From Struthio camelus (Eukaryota > Chordata > Aves > Struthioniformes > Struthionidae): a stretch of 64,000 nucleotides of DNA. Position 1 is the stretch's first letter. Each line of letters begins with the position of its first letter. The position numbers and the translations under genes are program-made. The notes beneath the pieces were generated by a model that made no database searches, had not been told where the DNA came from, and saw only the letters and a list, made by a program, of their open reading frames with translations. Where the stretch lies: contig NC_090944.1 in assembly GCF_040807025.1 (NCBI RefSeq), positions 2,384,068-2,448,067 of the forward strand, written 5' to 3'. This document shows positions 47,888-59,717 of this stretch, in pieces.

Positions 47888-48349
47888 AATGTTAAGGCTA
47901 AAATTTTAACACTCACATCCCAGAAGTTTTCTTTTCCTTTCTTCTCAGAATTTGTTCCCATCGATGGTCGAGCCCATCACACATCTTCCACAATCACCTG
48001 TAATGTGCTCATGTAGTGTTCCAATGCTATAGGTCCTATGGATTGGCATGGGGTTGGTTCACCTAGTTGATTTAAACCAGTTGAGGGAATGGTTAGAACG
48101 TACAGCTAGCAATCTGGTTTTGGAGCTAAGGAAAGGTTTTGCACATTGAGTGACTACTCCCCAAATTACAGCTTGGTTGCCACTGCCCACGCACACAGGG
48201 AGCCCCATTCCCATTTCACCCCAGAAAGCTCCCCGCAGGCATGCTGCAAATGGCTTGTGTGCCGTTTCCGCTCACAATTGCAACAAGATTGCTGTGCACA
48301 ATTGGAGGGCAAAGGAGCAACCCGTCCAGAAGGGGAAAAGTGCCCAAAG
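47888..48349 (+). pseudogene. Unassigned block plus VLIG-b remnant, copy 5
   Basis: Same 1589-bp deletion with the same filler bases as copy 4 (join near 48213), so the deletion happened once and was then duplicated. Confidence 0.85.
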
Positions 48350-48605
48350 AAAGAACGAGCCACGGGCTCGGCATGGGCTTGTCAGGGACGACTCTGGGCT
48401 TTGGTTGGGCTTTGTGCTGGCGGGAGCTGTGTTGGGGCTGGCCTTGGCGGGCTGCGCCTTGTTGGGGTTTGGGTGAGAGCAGCGTCAGGTGGGGCCTGGG
48501 GGTGCCCTGGCAGACCAGGTGTGTGGAAGTGATGTCGCCATGGCATCACAATGCCGGGGTCTTTCTGGAGGTGGGGCTGGGGGAAGTGCCGCTGTCACTT
48601 TGCCT

Positions 48606-49310
48606 GCGAGCGAGCGAGCGAGCGAGTGTGCGAGCGAGTGCGCGAGCAGGTGGAGAGCGTGGCGTTGAGCTGGGGCGAAGGAGCGAGGCAGCGGGGTAAG
48701 AGGTGGCTCCTTCCGTCTCTCTGCAGTCTCTCCTCCCCTCGGGGCACTCTCCCTGGCTTTGTCGCCCCCCCAGCGCCCACCACCCGCTGCACGCTCCCTC
48801 GGTGGGCACAAGTGCCACAATCAGGCAAACGTCCCCGCCGCGAAGCCCAGCCACGCTCGGGCACCATTCTGCGCCCTTGCTGCTCACCACCCGGTGTCCC
48901 CGCGTCACACGTGGGAAAGCAGCGGCGGGAGCGGGCAGCCAGGCAAGGCCGACGGAGTGAGGGCACCGTGCCCTGCTTTTTGCAGAGTTGCTCTCGGCGG
49001 CCTTTGGCTCTTCTCCTGGTGTCAGATTGACGCTGTCGATCTTGGGGTGCGGAGGAGCGTGCACAGGGTGAGCCGCAGAGCAGAGCGGAGTGGTCAGGGT
49101 CGGGGAAGGTTGGTGGAGGGGCGTTGGAGGGGCGGTGGGGAGCAGGGCTTTGGGGGCTGCTGGTCTGCCTTGGTCGGGGAGGGGGAGGGTGGCTGCAAGG
49201 GGCGGCGTGCTCAGAGGTGGGTGCTGTGTTTTGGGTGGCACTCTTGGAGCAGGACGTGGAGGCGGAGCGCTGAGCAGGCTGCACGCTCGCGGCGCGCTTC
49301 CGGTGGCGGC
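48606..49310 (+). promoter_or_regulatory. Gene X CpG-rich promoter/5' region, copy 6
   Basis: Same layout as the other copies. Confidence 0.58.
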
Positions 49311-50943
49311 ATGGAGCCTCGGAGGCTGAGCGTCGTGGGCGAGTTTGTGGTGCTGAGCCTTTTTGTGGTGTGCCTGGCCCACATGCCCTCGGTCGTCAAC
49401 GTCCTCATGATCCTGTGCATAGCGGTGGTGTTGGTGCTGGCGGGGAAAAGGCTCTGGCCCAAGGTAGGAGTCAGCCTGGGCATGGCCCCGAGCTGGCGCG
49501 GGCAGCGAGAGGGCTGAGGCCGCGGCAGCACCTGCAGCAAGGGCAGCCTGACGGTGCTGCGCGCAAGCCTGCCTGCAGCCTCAGCTCTGCGTGCCCCGCG
49601 CAGCCCTTCCGCGAGCAGGGCGCCTCTTGGCGCAGCGTGGATGCTCGCCACTAAGGCAGCGCTCTCTTGGGCTGTGCAGGGGCCTCGCGGCAGTGCTGGC
49701 AGCCTGGGCAACGGCAGCGTGGACGAGCCCGGAGGTGAGCAGCCCCGGCCCAGAGCGTAGGCGCGCTCGGCAGCGCCTCCCGGCCAAGACAGCCCAGCGC
49801 CGCCAGCGCCCACCGCCCTCGGCCCCAGCTGGGGCTCCGCCGACGGGCTGCCCTCGCTCACTGCCTCTCTGCCTCCTCTTCCAGCAGCCTCCTTCCTGCC
49901 CACGGTGGACACGCAGGAGTGTGCAGCCAGCCGGCAGGCAGGGTAAGCGGAGGCGTGGCCTGCAGGGGGGCTGCCCCACAGCCCTGGCCAGGCCCACCGC
50001 AGGCAAGAGCCCGATGCAGCCCAGAGCCACAGACCTGCGCCTGGCCTGGGCCCCCCAAAGAGCAGGGCATGGCATGGCTAGGGCTGGGGTCGACGCGCGG
50101 GATGCCCAGGACATGCCGCATGCCTGCTGCTCACCAACTGGGAAGCCCCTTTGCTCCTTGCCCACTGCTGCAGCCCTGGCCCCAGCGCCCCCTCCGCCCG
50201 CACCCTGGCACCCTTTAGCATCTGCTGCCACCAGGGCTTCCCCCTGGGGCACCCAAGGCAGCCTCCTCACCTCCTTTCTCCCTCCCAGGCTCACAAGCGA
50301 GGACACCTTGCCCCCTCGCCACCTCCTGCCCACCTCCGAGCCGGACACGGATGGATGGAAGTTGGATGGCCCTCTCCCACTGCCACCAACCTCCATCCTG
50401 CTGGACGCTCCCCCAACACCTGCAGCAGTGCTGGGTGAGCTGCTTGTGCCCACAGCCCTCCCGCCATCCCCACCACGCAGGCGGGTCCGCTTTGGGCGCA
50501 ACCAGACCGTGTTGCTGAGCGAGGAAGGTCACGAGCTGCTGGACTGCCTCCCCAAAGCCCCACACCTCGACTGGCCAGCCCACATCCCGCGCCGGTCCAT
50601 CCTGCACTGTGCCTGGGCACCCGTCCCGCTGGCAGGGGAAGGCACAGTGCGGCCACTTTCACCCGCCGGGCAGTCCGAGGAGGAAGAGGACGAGGAGCCA
50701 GCGTGTGCCACCTCCCTGCAGCGCTGGCCCACCATGCAGCTCTGGAGCCCACCACCGGAGGCGCCCTCCCCTCCCGCTGCAGCCACCGGCTGCACAGCGG
50801 CCCTGGCCTGCCTGCTCTGCCCAGCCTGCCCAGCCTGCCCTGCAGGCGCCTTCAGAGGGCTGCGCAAGGGTCTCCGCAGATGCGCCTCCTTCCTGCGAAG
50901 GCCACGGCGAGTGCTGAGGAGGCGCCAGGCAAGGGCCAGCTGA
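49311..50943 (+). CDS. Gene X copy 6 (306 aa, 4 exons)
   Basis: Exons 49311-49463, 49680-49734, 49885-49942 and 50289-50943; splice signals and frame intact. Differences from copy 1 include Thr33Met in helix 2, QEC for QDC in exon 3, Ile95Thr and Ser97Pro, and a Gly-to-Ala change before VLGELL. RRVRFGRNQ, EEGHELLDCLPK, WPAHI and the basic tail are kept. As the last copy it sits next to the non-array DNA. Confidence 0.7.
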
Positions 50944-51035
50944 TTGGGGCCAGCAGCAGGCTCCGCGCCTGGGCAGAGGTGCCAGTAACCAGCGCCCGCG
51001 GAGCTAGACGCCTTCGCCACCTCCGGCCCAGTGTC

Positions 51036-51041
51036 AATAAA
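51036..51041 (+). terminator. Gene X polyadenylation signal, copy 6
   Basis: AATAAA 93 bp after the stop. Confidence 0.75.
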
Positions 51042-51102
51042 CCTCTGAGCAAGACTCTGTGGGAGGCAAGAGTGAAACACCATGTGAAGTGCTATGAAGG
51101 AG

Positions 51103-54100
51103 GCGCAGGAATGCTCCCTGAGTCTTAGGAAGCCAGCCGTTCCCCGAACTCAGGCTTTCCTGCTCCTGACAGGGCTGAGTAGAGCAGCAACATGCAAAAA
51201 CATGTCTCCAGAACAGAAGTTTAAATGCTTAGCTCAGATGAACCATCACATAGGAAACTGGCTGCCAGAAGAAGTCCGTTGAGATCCTTACAAAGCGCGG
51301 TGGATGTGATCCTGGGGGCGCTCTGGAGCAAGATCTGAATTCCCCTGTGAATGGAGACTATGTAGCCTCCAACAGTGATCTGCAGAAAGAAGTTGTAAAA
51401 CAGGGGAGAATTGATATTGGTCAGGGGGCTGAGCAGAAAGATTCATCCAAGCCATCACCCTCAGCAGAACAGTGGGAGGATCCTAAAAGGAATGAGCGTT
51501 CCAGAGGCCAAGAGGTCCTCCACTTGATCAAACACCCGGGACGAGAAAATTGCTACGCAAGGAAAAGGGGGAGGGCAGATCTTCAGGTTATCCACAAGAC
51601 TGCCCTGTGTGACAGCCAGCCCAGGATTGGCAGTGAATACCCCTTCCATTTTCGGCACAAGCTGCTGATGCTGGACTACCGTGGAAGGTATCTGGTTTGC
51701 CAGGAGCATGGCAAAGCAAAAGAAGGCGTTCTGAGCACTCCGAATGCAACAAGCCTTGGCGCTGAGTGCTCAGATAGTGCCTCAGATATTGACAGTGAGT
51801 TTTTCAATGCTGAGAGTGAAGAAGGGGATGCCTCTGTTACAGCAGGTCTGACACACACACACATGCCATGGACCTCCAGGTGGCGATGTTTCATGGTGCC
51901 CCTGATTTCACGAGACAGTACATTTCAACAAACCTCGCTTTGTGCCACTTGGCGCTCCCCCTCCTGCTACCAAATCCATGCACCGCACCAAGAGAGTTCC
52001 CTCAGCCAAGTTAAAAAGAGCTGGAAAGGGACGGAACAATAGGGAAAGCAGACCACAATTCAGAGGAGCAGACCACAATTCAGAGGCCCAAAAACAAACC
52101 GATTGATCAGGCAGACACACTCATCGTGTCCTTCATACGGATCGGGAGTTCTCCTTCCTCTTCCAAGGCTCAGCTCCTGAATGCTCTGCCGACTAAACAC
52201 AAACACGACACTTTCTTCCATCGACATTGCAAAGGCAGCACCAAAGGCTGTCTTCTAACGACAGGTGTTGTGCAGATCTCTTGGTCCTGTGCCAGTGGCA
52301 GTGCTGATGACACTTTTGACGGCTGTGTTGCTTTTTGTAACCTGCATGGAGATGCTAGAGGTCATGAACAACAATTGCCGTTTTTACAGCAGATCTCTTC
52401 TGTGAAGGAGGCTCTCAGTTAGCTGAGTCTGACCAGAGTGACAAGAAAGGCGTGAACATTGTACGTGACCCGTGGCAGTCTCAAAAGCCTTTGATTTGTC
52501 TTTTCACTGAAGAAGAGAATGTTGCATGTGGCCGATCTAGCCAGAATGTAAAAAGAGGTATCCAGAACAGAAACACAGCAGAATTGGTAGAGGAGCTGGT
52601 AAAAACAATCAGAGACCTACTAGCAAGGTGAAACAACCTTTTAAGGCTTGATGCTTGTCAGGACACAGCTCGCCAATGTGGATTTATTGTGGCTAAAGAG
52701 GCAGAAGAGTGTGTGAGAGCCAAAGCAAAGGCAAGAACCTTGGTGGGATTCTTGACAAAGGAGAAATTGTGTTTGAGATCAAGTCACAGCTACTGCCTCT
52801 TCAAGGACAACTATGGTACCCATGGTGTAAAAAGGAGAAAGAGCTCCCCCGCTTGCAGGAAAAGAGGAACAAGAACATAGAACATCATGGGAGCCAAACT
52901 GAGCCAGAGAAGTGTGCAGGACGAAGAAAGCAACTCGACAGAGCGTTCCCCCTCAAGCAGCTGATGAAATCAGTCCTCGCTTTTCTCCAGGCACAGGCAA
53001 GAGACACCAAGAAATACTTGCTGCAGTGGAGGAAGGTCTTTAGGGATGACCTGTCCTCTGAGCACTTGGAGGAACTTCAGAAAGAGTATCATCAGTGATG
53101 GTATCAAATCCTGGAAATAAAGAAAAGCAAGGAAAAAAACCAGTCTGAAAACAGCATTGATGAATAAGTTAGAAGCCCTCTCCAATGCAGTCAATGATTC
53201 ATCCATTGGTCTCAAGCGTCTTTTGAGAGAAGTAGGGCAGATTCGTGAAGCTCTAGAATCCTTGAACTCAAAAGATGAATGTTTTTGCAAACTACCTGAA
53301 GTGGCAGTCGATCTGATGGTTTCAGGGTATGCCCTTGAAGTGGTGGATGGTGATGCTTCGTCTGTACGGTGACGATGGCTTGGGGCAATCTTTGACAAGT
53401 TAATTGAGAAGCTAGGGGAGAGAAGAGCGTTTGTTCTCTCAGTGCTTGGCATCCAGAGCCCGGGGAAGTCAAGCCTGCTGAATGCCATGTTTGGTCTGCA
53501 GTGGAACGTCAGTGCGGGGAGAGGCACGCGGGGAGCGTTTATGCAGCTGCTTCAGGTGGACGAGAAACGCCAAGAGGCCGTGGACTTTGATTACAGGCTG
53601 ATTGTTGACACGGGAGGACTTTGTGCCATGGAGGTGGCCAATAAGCAGTCACTCAATCATGACAATGAGCTAGCCACCTTTGGCATTGGCATTGGCAACA
53701 TGACTCTGATCAATATCTTGGGAGAAAATCCTGGAGACATGCAAGATGTCCTTCAGCTAGCAGGGCAGGCTTTTCTCCGGATGAAGCAAGTCAATCTTTC
53801 GCCAAGCTGCTGCTTTGTGCACCACAATGTTGGAGAAATAACTGCCCAGGAACAAAACATGCAAGCACAAAGACGCCTGCAGGAAAAGCTGGAGGAAATG
53901 GCAGGGACAGCCGCCCAGCCGCCCAGCAGGCGTTCTGCCATGTCACCTGCTTCAGCGATGTCATCCGCTTTGATGTGAACACCCACCGTCACTACTTTGC
54001 TCACCTCTGGGTGGCAAGGAAACCCACGCAGGGCCCCACCCAACCCCACACACAGCCAGCACGTGCAGCAGTTAAAGAGCACAATTCTCCAAGCTGCCAA

Positions 54101-54827
54101 GAAGGGATCGCAGGGCTCTATTTCAAGGCTCTCGAGCTTGAAAGTTCGTATGAGTGACTTGTGGAAGGCTCTGCTGAATGAAAAGTTTGTTTTCCCTTTC
54201 CAAAACACTCGGGAAGTTGCCGCAGACAACAGCTTAGGAACAACCGACAGCCAGTGGACCTGGCAGCTGGGGAGCCACATCCTAGACTTGCAAATGAAAC
54301 GGAACAATCGGATTAGAAAGGGAGACGTTCCGCATGTGACCCGAAGAAGCCTTATGGAGGAAGTGCAAGATAAATATGAAAGACTCTCTCTCTTTCCCTC
54401 TGGAAAGACTTGGAACCATATTTCAGGGAAGATGACGCCAGTGGGCTTTTGATTCAGCAGAAAGCAAGCATTGAAAATCAACCGCAAGATCTGAGAGAAG
54501 CACTTGTGGAAGAGACACAGAGAAAGTCTGCCGAGTTCATTGAACGGGAGAAGAATCAGAGCAAAGGGCATCAGAAGAAGCCAGAATGTGAACACGAGCT
54601 TGTCAAGAGAAGGCAACTGGTGGCTTGGTCGCTAAAGAAGGAAGAGCTGCATGAAGAAAAGCTGCGGCAACACTTGGCTAGCCTCTGGAAACAATGGCTC
54701 TACAAAGTATCTTCCAGTGCACCTCCTCCTGCAGAACCAAACATAAACCTCCCTAGTGAGACCACTCTGCTGGAACATTTCAAGCAAGAGCCAAACAGAG
54801 AGGAAGAAATAAAATGCTTCTTGCCAA
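51103..54827 (+). pseudogene. GVIN1: VLIG-a copy 6: truncated VLIG pseudogene
   Basis: A private 1-bp insertion (GTCCGTTGAG, near 51280) ends the first frame early at 51282; similarity resumes at 51347. A TGA near 52629 is shared only with copy 3. GTPase frame 53442-53978 (GIQSPGKSS, DTGGL). The 14-bp insertion is present. The other lesions are common to the array. Confidence 0.88.
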
Positions 54828-54988
54828 AGGATGCATTTCCCATGGCATCCCTTGCAGGCAGTGCAAGAGATCATTGCTGCTGGAAGCTGCATTTCATTTC
54901 ATCCCTTTGTATTTCAGATGCTAGTCGTACTTCCCAAAACATGTCTACAATAAACTCGCGGGCTAGCCTTCTGGTCAGGGTGTCTGCT

Positions 54989-55718
54989 GGTGCTGGGCTT
55001 GTGGCGGGGGTGCAGGGGGGAGTGGGGCGTTGTGTTGGGGGTGCTGGTCTTGTCGTGGGGGGTGCAGAGGGGAGTTGGTCCTTGTGTTGGGGGTGCTGGT
55101 CTTTGTTTTGAGGTGCAGAGGGGATCTGGACCTTGTGTTGGGGGTGCAGAGGGGATCTGGGTGTTGTTGTGGGGGTGCTTAGAGGAGGTGGGCCTTGTGT
55201 TGGGGGTGCTGGGTTTGTTGTGGGGGTGGAGAGGGGATCAGGGCCTTGTTTCTGGGGTGCTGGGCCTTGTTTTGGGAGTGCTGGGCTTGTTGTGGGGGTG
55301 CTGAGGGGATCAGGGCATTGTGTTGGGGGTGCTGGGCATTGTGTAGGGTTTGCTGGGCTTGTTATGGGGGTGCAGAGGGGGTCTGGGTCTTGTTTTGGGG
55401 GTGCTTAGAGGACGTGGGCCTTGTGTTGGGGGTGCTGGGCTTGTCGTGGGGGTCCTGAGTGGTCATGGTGTTGTGTTGGGGGTGGTGGGCGTTGTTTTGG
55501 GAGAACTAGGCTTGTTTTTGGGGTGCTTAGGGGATCTGGGCCTTGTTTTCGGGGTGTGGGCCTTGTTTTGGGGGTACTGGGCTTTTCCTAAGGGTGCTGA
55601 GGGGATCTGGGCCTTGTTTTCGGGGTACGGTGGGGATCTGGGCGTTGTTTTGGGGGTGCTGGGCCTTGTCATGGGGGTGTTGAGGGAATCTAGGCCTTTT
55701 TTGGGGGGTGCGGAGAGG
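54989..55718 (+). repeat. G-rich minisatellite, copy 6
   Basis: 730 bp, in monomer order close to copies 1 and 2, without the extra monomers of copies 4 and 5. Confidence 0.93.
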
Positions 55719-55908
55719 GTTACGGAGCACTCGACCAGGTTGCCCAGAGAGGTTGTGGAGTCTCCTTCCCTGGAGATATTCAAAAGCCGCCTGGCCCAAT
55801 CCTGGGCAATATGCTCCAGAGGACCCCGGCTGAGCAGGGGCGTTGGACTCCAGGATCTCCGGAGGTCCCTTCCAACCTCCACCATTCTCTGAGCCTGTGA
55901 TTCTGTGA
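55719..55908 (+). mobile_element. CR1 3'-end fragment, copy 6
   Basis: 190-bp CR1 3' end, same insertion as in the other units. Confidence 0.9.
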
Positions 55909-56647
55909 AATGTTAAGGCTAAAATTTTAACACTCACATCCCAGAAGTTTTCTTTTCCTTTCTTCTCAGAATTGGTTCCCATCGATGGTCGAGCCCATCA
56001 CACATCTTCCACAATCACCTGTAATGTGCTCATGTAGTGTTCCAATGCTATAGGTCCTATGGATTGGCATGGGGTTGGTTCACCTAGTTGATTTAAACCA
56101 GTTGAGGGAATGGTTAGAACGTACAGCTAGCAATCTGGTTTTGGAGCTAAGGAAAGGTTTTGCACATTGAGTGACTACTCCCCAAATTACAGCTTGGTTG
56201 CCACTGCCCACGCACACAGGGAGCCCCATTCCCCTTGGGATCATTGCAGTTAATATGAAAGAGAGAATCAACCGTATCGGGAATAATACCAACGGTGCGT
56301 CTATATGATTGGGGCCTGGGCATACAAGTCTCGAACTCCCATCTCTCCATCATATGTCTAGCAAGCCAAGAATCTTCCACAAGACTTGAACTGGAGGAAT
56401 GTGTGGGATCAAAACTGTCATGTCACCTGGGGGAGTGAACCAGACACCGTGCGTAGGGCCTACGAAATAGATGGCTCAGCGTTACAGTGGGGACAACAAA
56501 CAATTGTACTCGGGACCTGAGAGGACCACTCCCTGAGAGAGACCTGCCCAATCGAAGCTATTTCCAAGCAGGTGGTCATGAAGGGAGCACTGCCCTTCAG
56601 GAAAAAGCCTTTGCGCAGCTGCGCTATTACCAGAACGGAGCAGCTTC
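55909..56647 (+). other. Unassigned block, copy 6
   Basis: Counterpart of 1151-1889. No gene recognised. Confidence 0.4.
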
Positions 56648-57533
56648 ACGACCGCATCACACAGCTCATCAGCCTCCCCATCGACACAAAGGAACAGGAG
56701 CCAATGCATGACAACCAAAGTTGCATTCATGACAGACTGCATGAAATAAGGAAACAGGTGGACTCGGCAGCCAGGAACTCCACATATGTCTTCACTCATG
56801 GATACAGAAGACATTCAGCAGTGTCTCTAGGCAAAGTGGCAGCAGAAAGCTTGGCAAAGATGCAGAAGGCTTTCACAAGAGCAAACGACCCCACTTTCTA
56901 CCTGCAGGGCCAGAGAGAAGACTTCTTCACAAGTTTCCACATGTCCTGCCAAGCAGTGCCCTCTATCACAGCAGTTGCTGATTTTTTTATGTGACAAGCT
57001 TTCAGGAGCTCTTTGACAGGCAGTGTCTGTGAAGACTGCTCTTGATATAGCCTGGGCTCATACAATCGTAGTTGAACGGCTGCACGGCTGCTGGAAGCAA
57101 TGCCCGTTGTGCAGCGCTCTTTGCACAGACACAATATGTGCTCCTGATGGGGACCACAGGGTTCACTTCCATCGCCCTCAAGTCCTCAATGGTAGCCAGT
57201 GGGTTAGAAGAAATCAGTTCGTCCCTGCCCTTTGCTCCAGTCTTGTAGCAAGTCACTGTTGCCTTGTGCTTGAGGATAACAAGGAAGCTGCCTATACAAA
57301 GTCTAGAGAAGCAGGAGCAGCTTCTGCCAGTTGGAGCCTCACGCCAGAAAGCTCCCCGCAGGCATGCTGCAAATGGCTTGTGTGCCGTTTCCGCTCACAA
57401 TTGCAACAAGATTGCTGTGCACAATTGGAGGGCACAGCAGCAACCCCTCCAGAAGGGGAAAAGTGCCCAAAGACAGATGTGATCTCTGAGCTGGAACAGC
57501 TATCCCCTCCACATAGCATCTCCCAGCACCAAA
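56648..57533 (+). pseudogene. GVIN1: VLIG-b copy 6 with native C-terminus
   Basis: The VLIG C-terminal fragment has a private 486-bp (162-codon) deletion joining LDIAW to the HTIVVERLHGCW block near 57056. The T-run is one base shorter than in the other copies, so the first frame ends at 56994. Downstream landmarks CWKQCPLCSALC and HFHRPQ remain. After KCPK the frame continues as TDVISELEQL, where the other copies switch to gene X flank. This resembles the lysine/aspartate-containing end of other VLIG proteins, so the native end of the gene is preserved only here. Confidence 0.83.
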
Positions 57534-58334
57534 ACGGTCTGCAATGGCAATGGCCTGAATGTATTGGCATCCCTTGCCAGCAGTCCAAGAGATCACTCCT
57601 GCTGGAAGCTGCATTTCATTTCATCCCTTTGTTTTTCAGGTCCCAGTCTTACTTCCCGAAACATGTATACAATCAACTCAAGCCTTCAGCAAAGAACTCA
57701 AACAATAGCCAGCACAGTTGGCAAGATACAAACATGGGTATTTTGGACTTCTGGACTCCATGAAGCAGAGTCTTTCCTGAAGTCTGTGCTTTTAAAGTCC
57801 AACTGGACTGATAGGATCCCCTCATCTGATGGCCTCGGGAACAAACATGTCACAGAATGTCACCCTTCACCAAGGTCTCTCTCTTGTGTTTGATCCTGTG
57901 GCTCTGCTCTGTTTGTAACACATGTTCCCACGTTCATAGCTCTGTACCAGCAACAAGCAGTAAAAGGGGCCTGTTGCCTGCTCTCGCTTCCTGACGTTCT
58001 CCTTGTATGTGGGAAGCATCGTGCGGGTGCTGGCGGGGAGGTTGTGGGGAGAGAAAGTGCCAGGTGCCTTTGGGAAGGTCTTCTGCAGGAGCCAGGCCTG
58101 AAGCCCCCTTACGAAGCCTTGCTGCAGAGTGCAGGCGTCTCCTGCTGAGCCTGGCAAGAGCTGGTCGCACTCTCCTGTGGCAAGTCAGGTCCAGTACGCT
58201 CGTCTGCACGGGCAGGACTGGAGGCTGTTGTCCCAAGAGGGCCACCTCTCCCTCCTGGCTCAGCTGGTGCACATAGAGATTTGCACGGCTCCTGCCACAG
58301 ACGCGCAGAGATTGAAGCAATGTGGGATGAGGGC
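57534..58334 (+). other. Native VLIG 3' flank and unique DNA
   Basis: 57560-57700 resembles the UTR-like segment at 45-180 of each unit. The remainder is single-copy in this window. A short open frame at about 58129-58400 (block HGQDWRLLSQEGHL) has no recognisable relative. No confident gene. Confidence 0.5.
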
Positions 58335-58404
58335 CAGGGCGCATACAAGGTGTGAAAAGCAGCAGAGCGGCTGCAACGCTAGTCAGGCTCTCTCCTGGTG
58401 CTGG
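58335..58404 (+). repeat. 70-bp direct repeat, left copy
   Basis: Begins CAGGGCGCATACAAGG and ends CTCTCCTGGTGCTGG. It is identical over 70 bp to 59648-59717 and flanks the minisatellite between them. The last ~25 bp also resemble the left edge of the minisatellite in every array unit. Confidence 0.93.
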
Positions 58405-59647
58405 GCTTGTCATGGGGGTGCTGAGGGCATCTGGGCATTGTGTTGGGGGTGCTGGGCTTGTCGTGGGGGTGGAGAGGGGACGTGGGCCTTGTGTTTGGGG
58501 TGCAGGGCCTGTTGTGGGGGTCCTGAGTAGTCAGGGCGTTGTTTTGGGGGTGCTGGGACTTGTTTTGGGAGAGCTAGGCTTGTTTTGGGGTGCTGAGGGG
58601 ACCTAGGCATTGTTTTGGGAGTGCTGGAGGTATCTGGGCCTTGTATTGGGGGTGCTGGGCTTTTCATGAAGGTGCTGAGGGGATCTGGGCATTGTGTTGT
58701 GGGCACTGGGCTTGTCGTGGTGCTTAGGGGATCTAGGCCTTGTGTTGGGCATCCTGAGAGTATCGGGGCCTTTTTCTGGGGGTGCTGGGTCTTGTTTTAG
58801 GGGTGCTGGTCTTGTCGTTGGGGTGCTGAGGGGATCTGGGCTGTGTTTTTGGGGTGCTGGGCATTGCTTTTGGGGGTGCTGGGCATTGTGTTGGAGGTGC
58901 GGGGCTTTTTTGGGGGATGCGGAGGGGATCTGGGCCTGGTTTTAGGAGCGCTGAGGGTATCTGGGGCTTTTATTGGAAATGCTGGTCTTGTCATGGGGAC
59001 GTTGAGGGGATTTGGGCCTTGTATTGGGAGTGCTGGGCTTTGTGTTGGGGGTTCTGATGGGATCTGTGTCTTTTTTGGGGGGTGGTGAGGGGATCTGGGC
59101 CTTGTGTTAGTAGTGCTGAGGGGATCTTGGCCTTGTTTTGTAAGTGGTGGGTCTTGTTTTGCACGTGCTGAGGCGATCTGGGCATTGTTTTGGGGGTGCT
59201 GGGCCTTGCTGTGGGGGTGCTGAGGGGATATGTTGGGGGTGCGGGGCTTGTGTTGTGGGTGCTGAGGAGATCTGGGCATTTTGTTGGGGGGCTGGGCTTA
59301 TGGTGGTGCTGAGGGGATCTGGGCATTGTGTTGGGGGTGCTGGGCTTGTTTTGGGAGTGCTGAGGGGATCTGGGCCTTGTATTGGGGAGAGCTGGGCTTG
59401 TCGTGGGTGTGCTGAGAGCTAGGTGTTGTTTTAGGGGTGCTGGGGCTTGTTTTGGGAGTCCTGAGGGGATCTGGGCCTTGTATTGGTGGTGCGCGGCTTG
59501 TCATGGGGGTGTTGAACGGGATCTGGGCCTTATGTTTGGGAGTGCTGGGCCTTGTTTTTCGAGTTCTGGGCTTTGTTTTAGGGTGCTGAGGGGATCTGGG
59601 CCTTGTGTTGGGCGTTCCTGAGGGGATCTGGGCGTTGTATTGGGGGT
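58405..59647 (+). repeat. G-rich minisatellite outside the array
   Basis: 1243 bp of the same 20/31-bp monomer family, more diverged than the array versions, G-rich on the + strand. Confidence 0.93.
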
Positions 59648-59717
59648 CAGGGCGCATACAAGGTGTGAAAAGCAGCAGAGCGGCTGCAACGCTAGTCAGG
59701 CTCTCTCCTGGTGCTGG
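59648..59717 (+). repeat. 70-bp direct repeat, right copy
   Basis: Second exact copy of 58335-58404, directly after the minisatellite. Confidence 0.93.

Larger units (their letters stand above)
40052..48349 (+). repeat. Array copy 5 (8298 bp)
   Basis: Same length and same 1589-bp deletion (near 48213) as copy 4, with only scattered base differences such as one Arg-to-Gly change in the gene X tail. Confidence 0.95.
1..57472 (+). repeat. Direct tandem array of a composite gene X + VLIG unit
   Basis: The same order of sequence blocks recurs seven times in direct orientation. Matching points at the junction sequence cccaaag lie at 3207, 12819, 22421, 31753, 40051, 48349 and 57472. Periods are therefore 9612, 9602, 9332, 8298, 8298 and 9123 bp. 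Long stretches between copies differ only by scattered single bases, so the duplications look recent. Length differences come from a few deletions (342, 486 and 1589 bp) and from minisatellite length. Each unit joins an intact-looking gene X to decayed VLIG sequence. Whether this is a true array or partly an assembly artefact cannot be decided from sequence alone. Confidence 0.97.
48350..57472 (+). repeat. Array copy 6 (9123 bp), last copy
   Basis: Last unit. VLIG-b is present with a private 486-bp in-frame deletion (joined near 57056). After cccaaag at 57466-57472 the sequence does not enter another gene X flank but continues into a native VLIG 3' end. This marks the array boundary. Confidence 0.95.
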
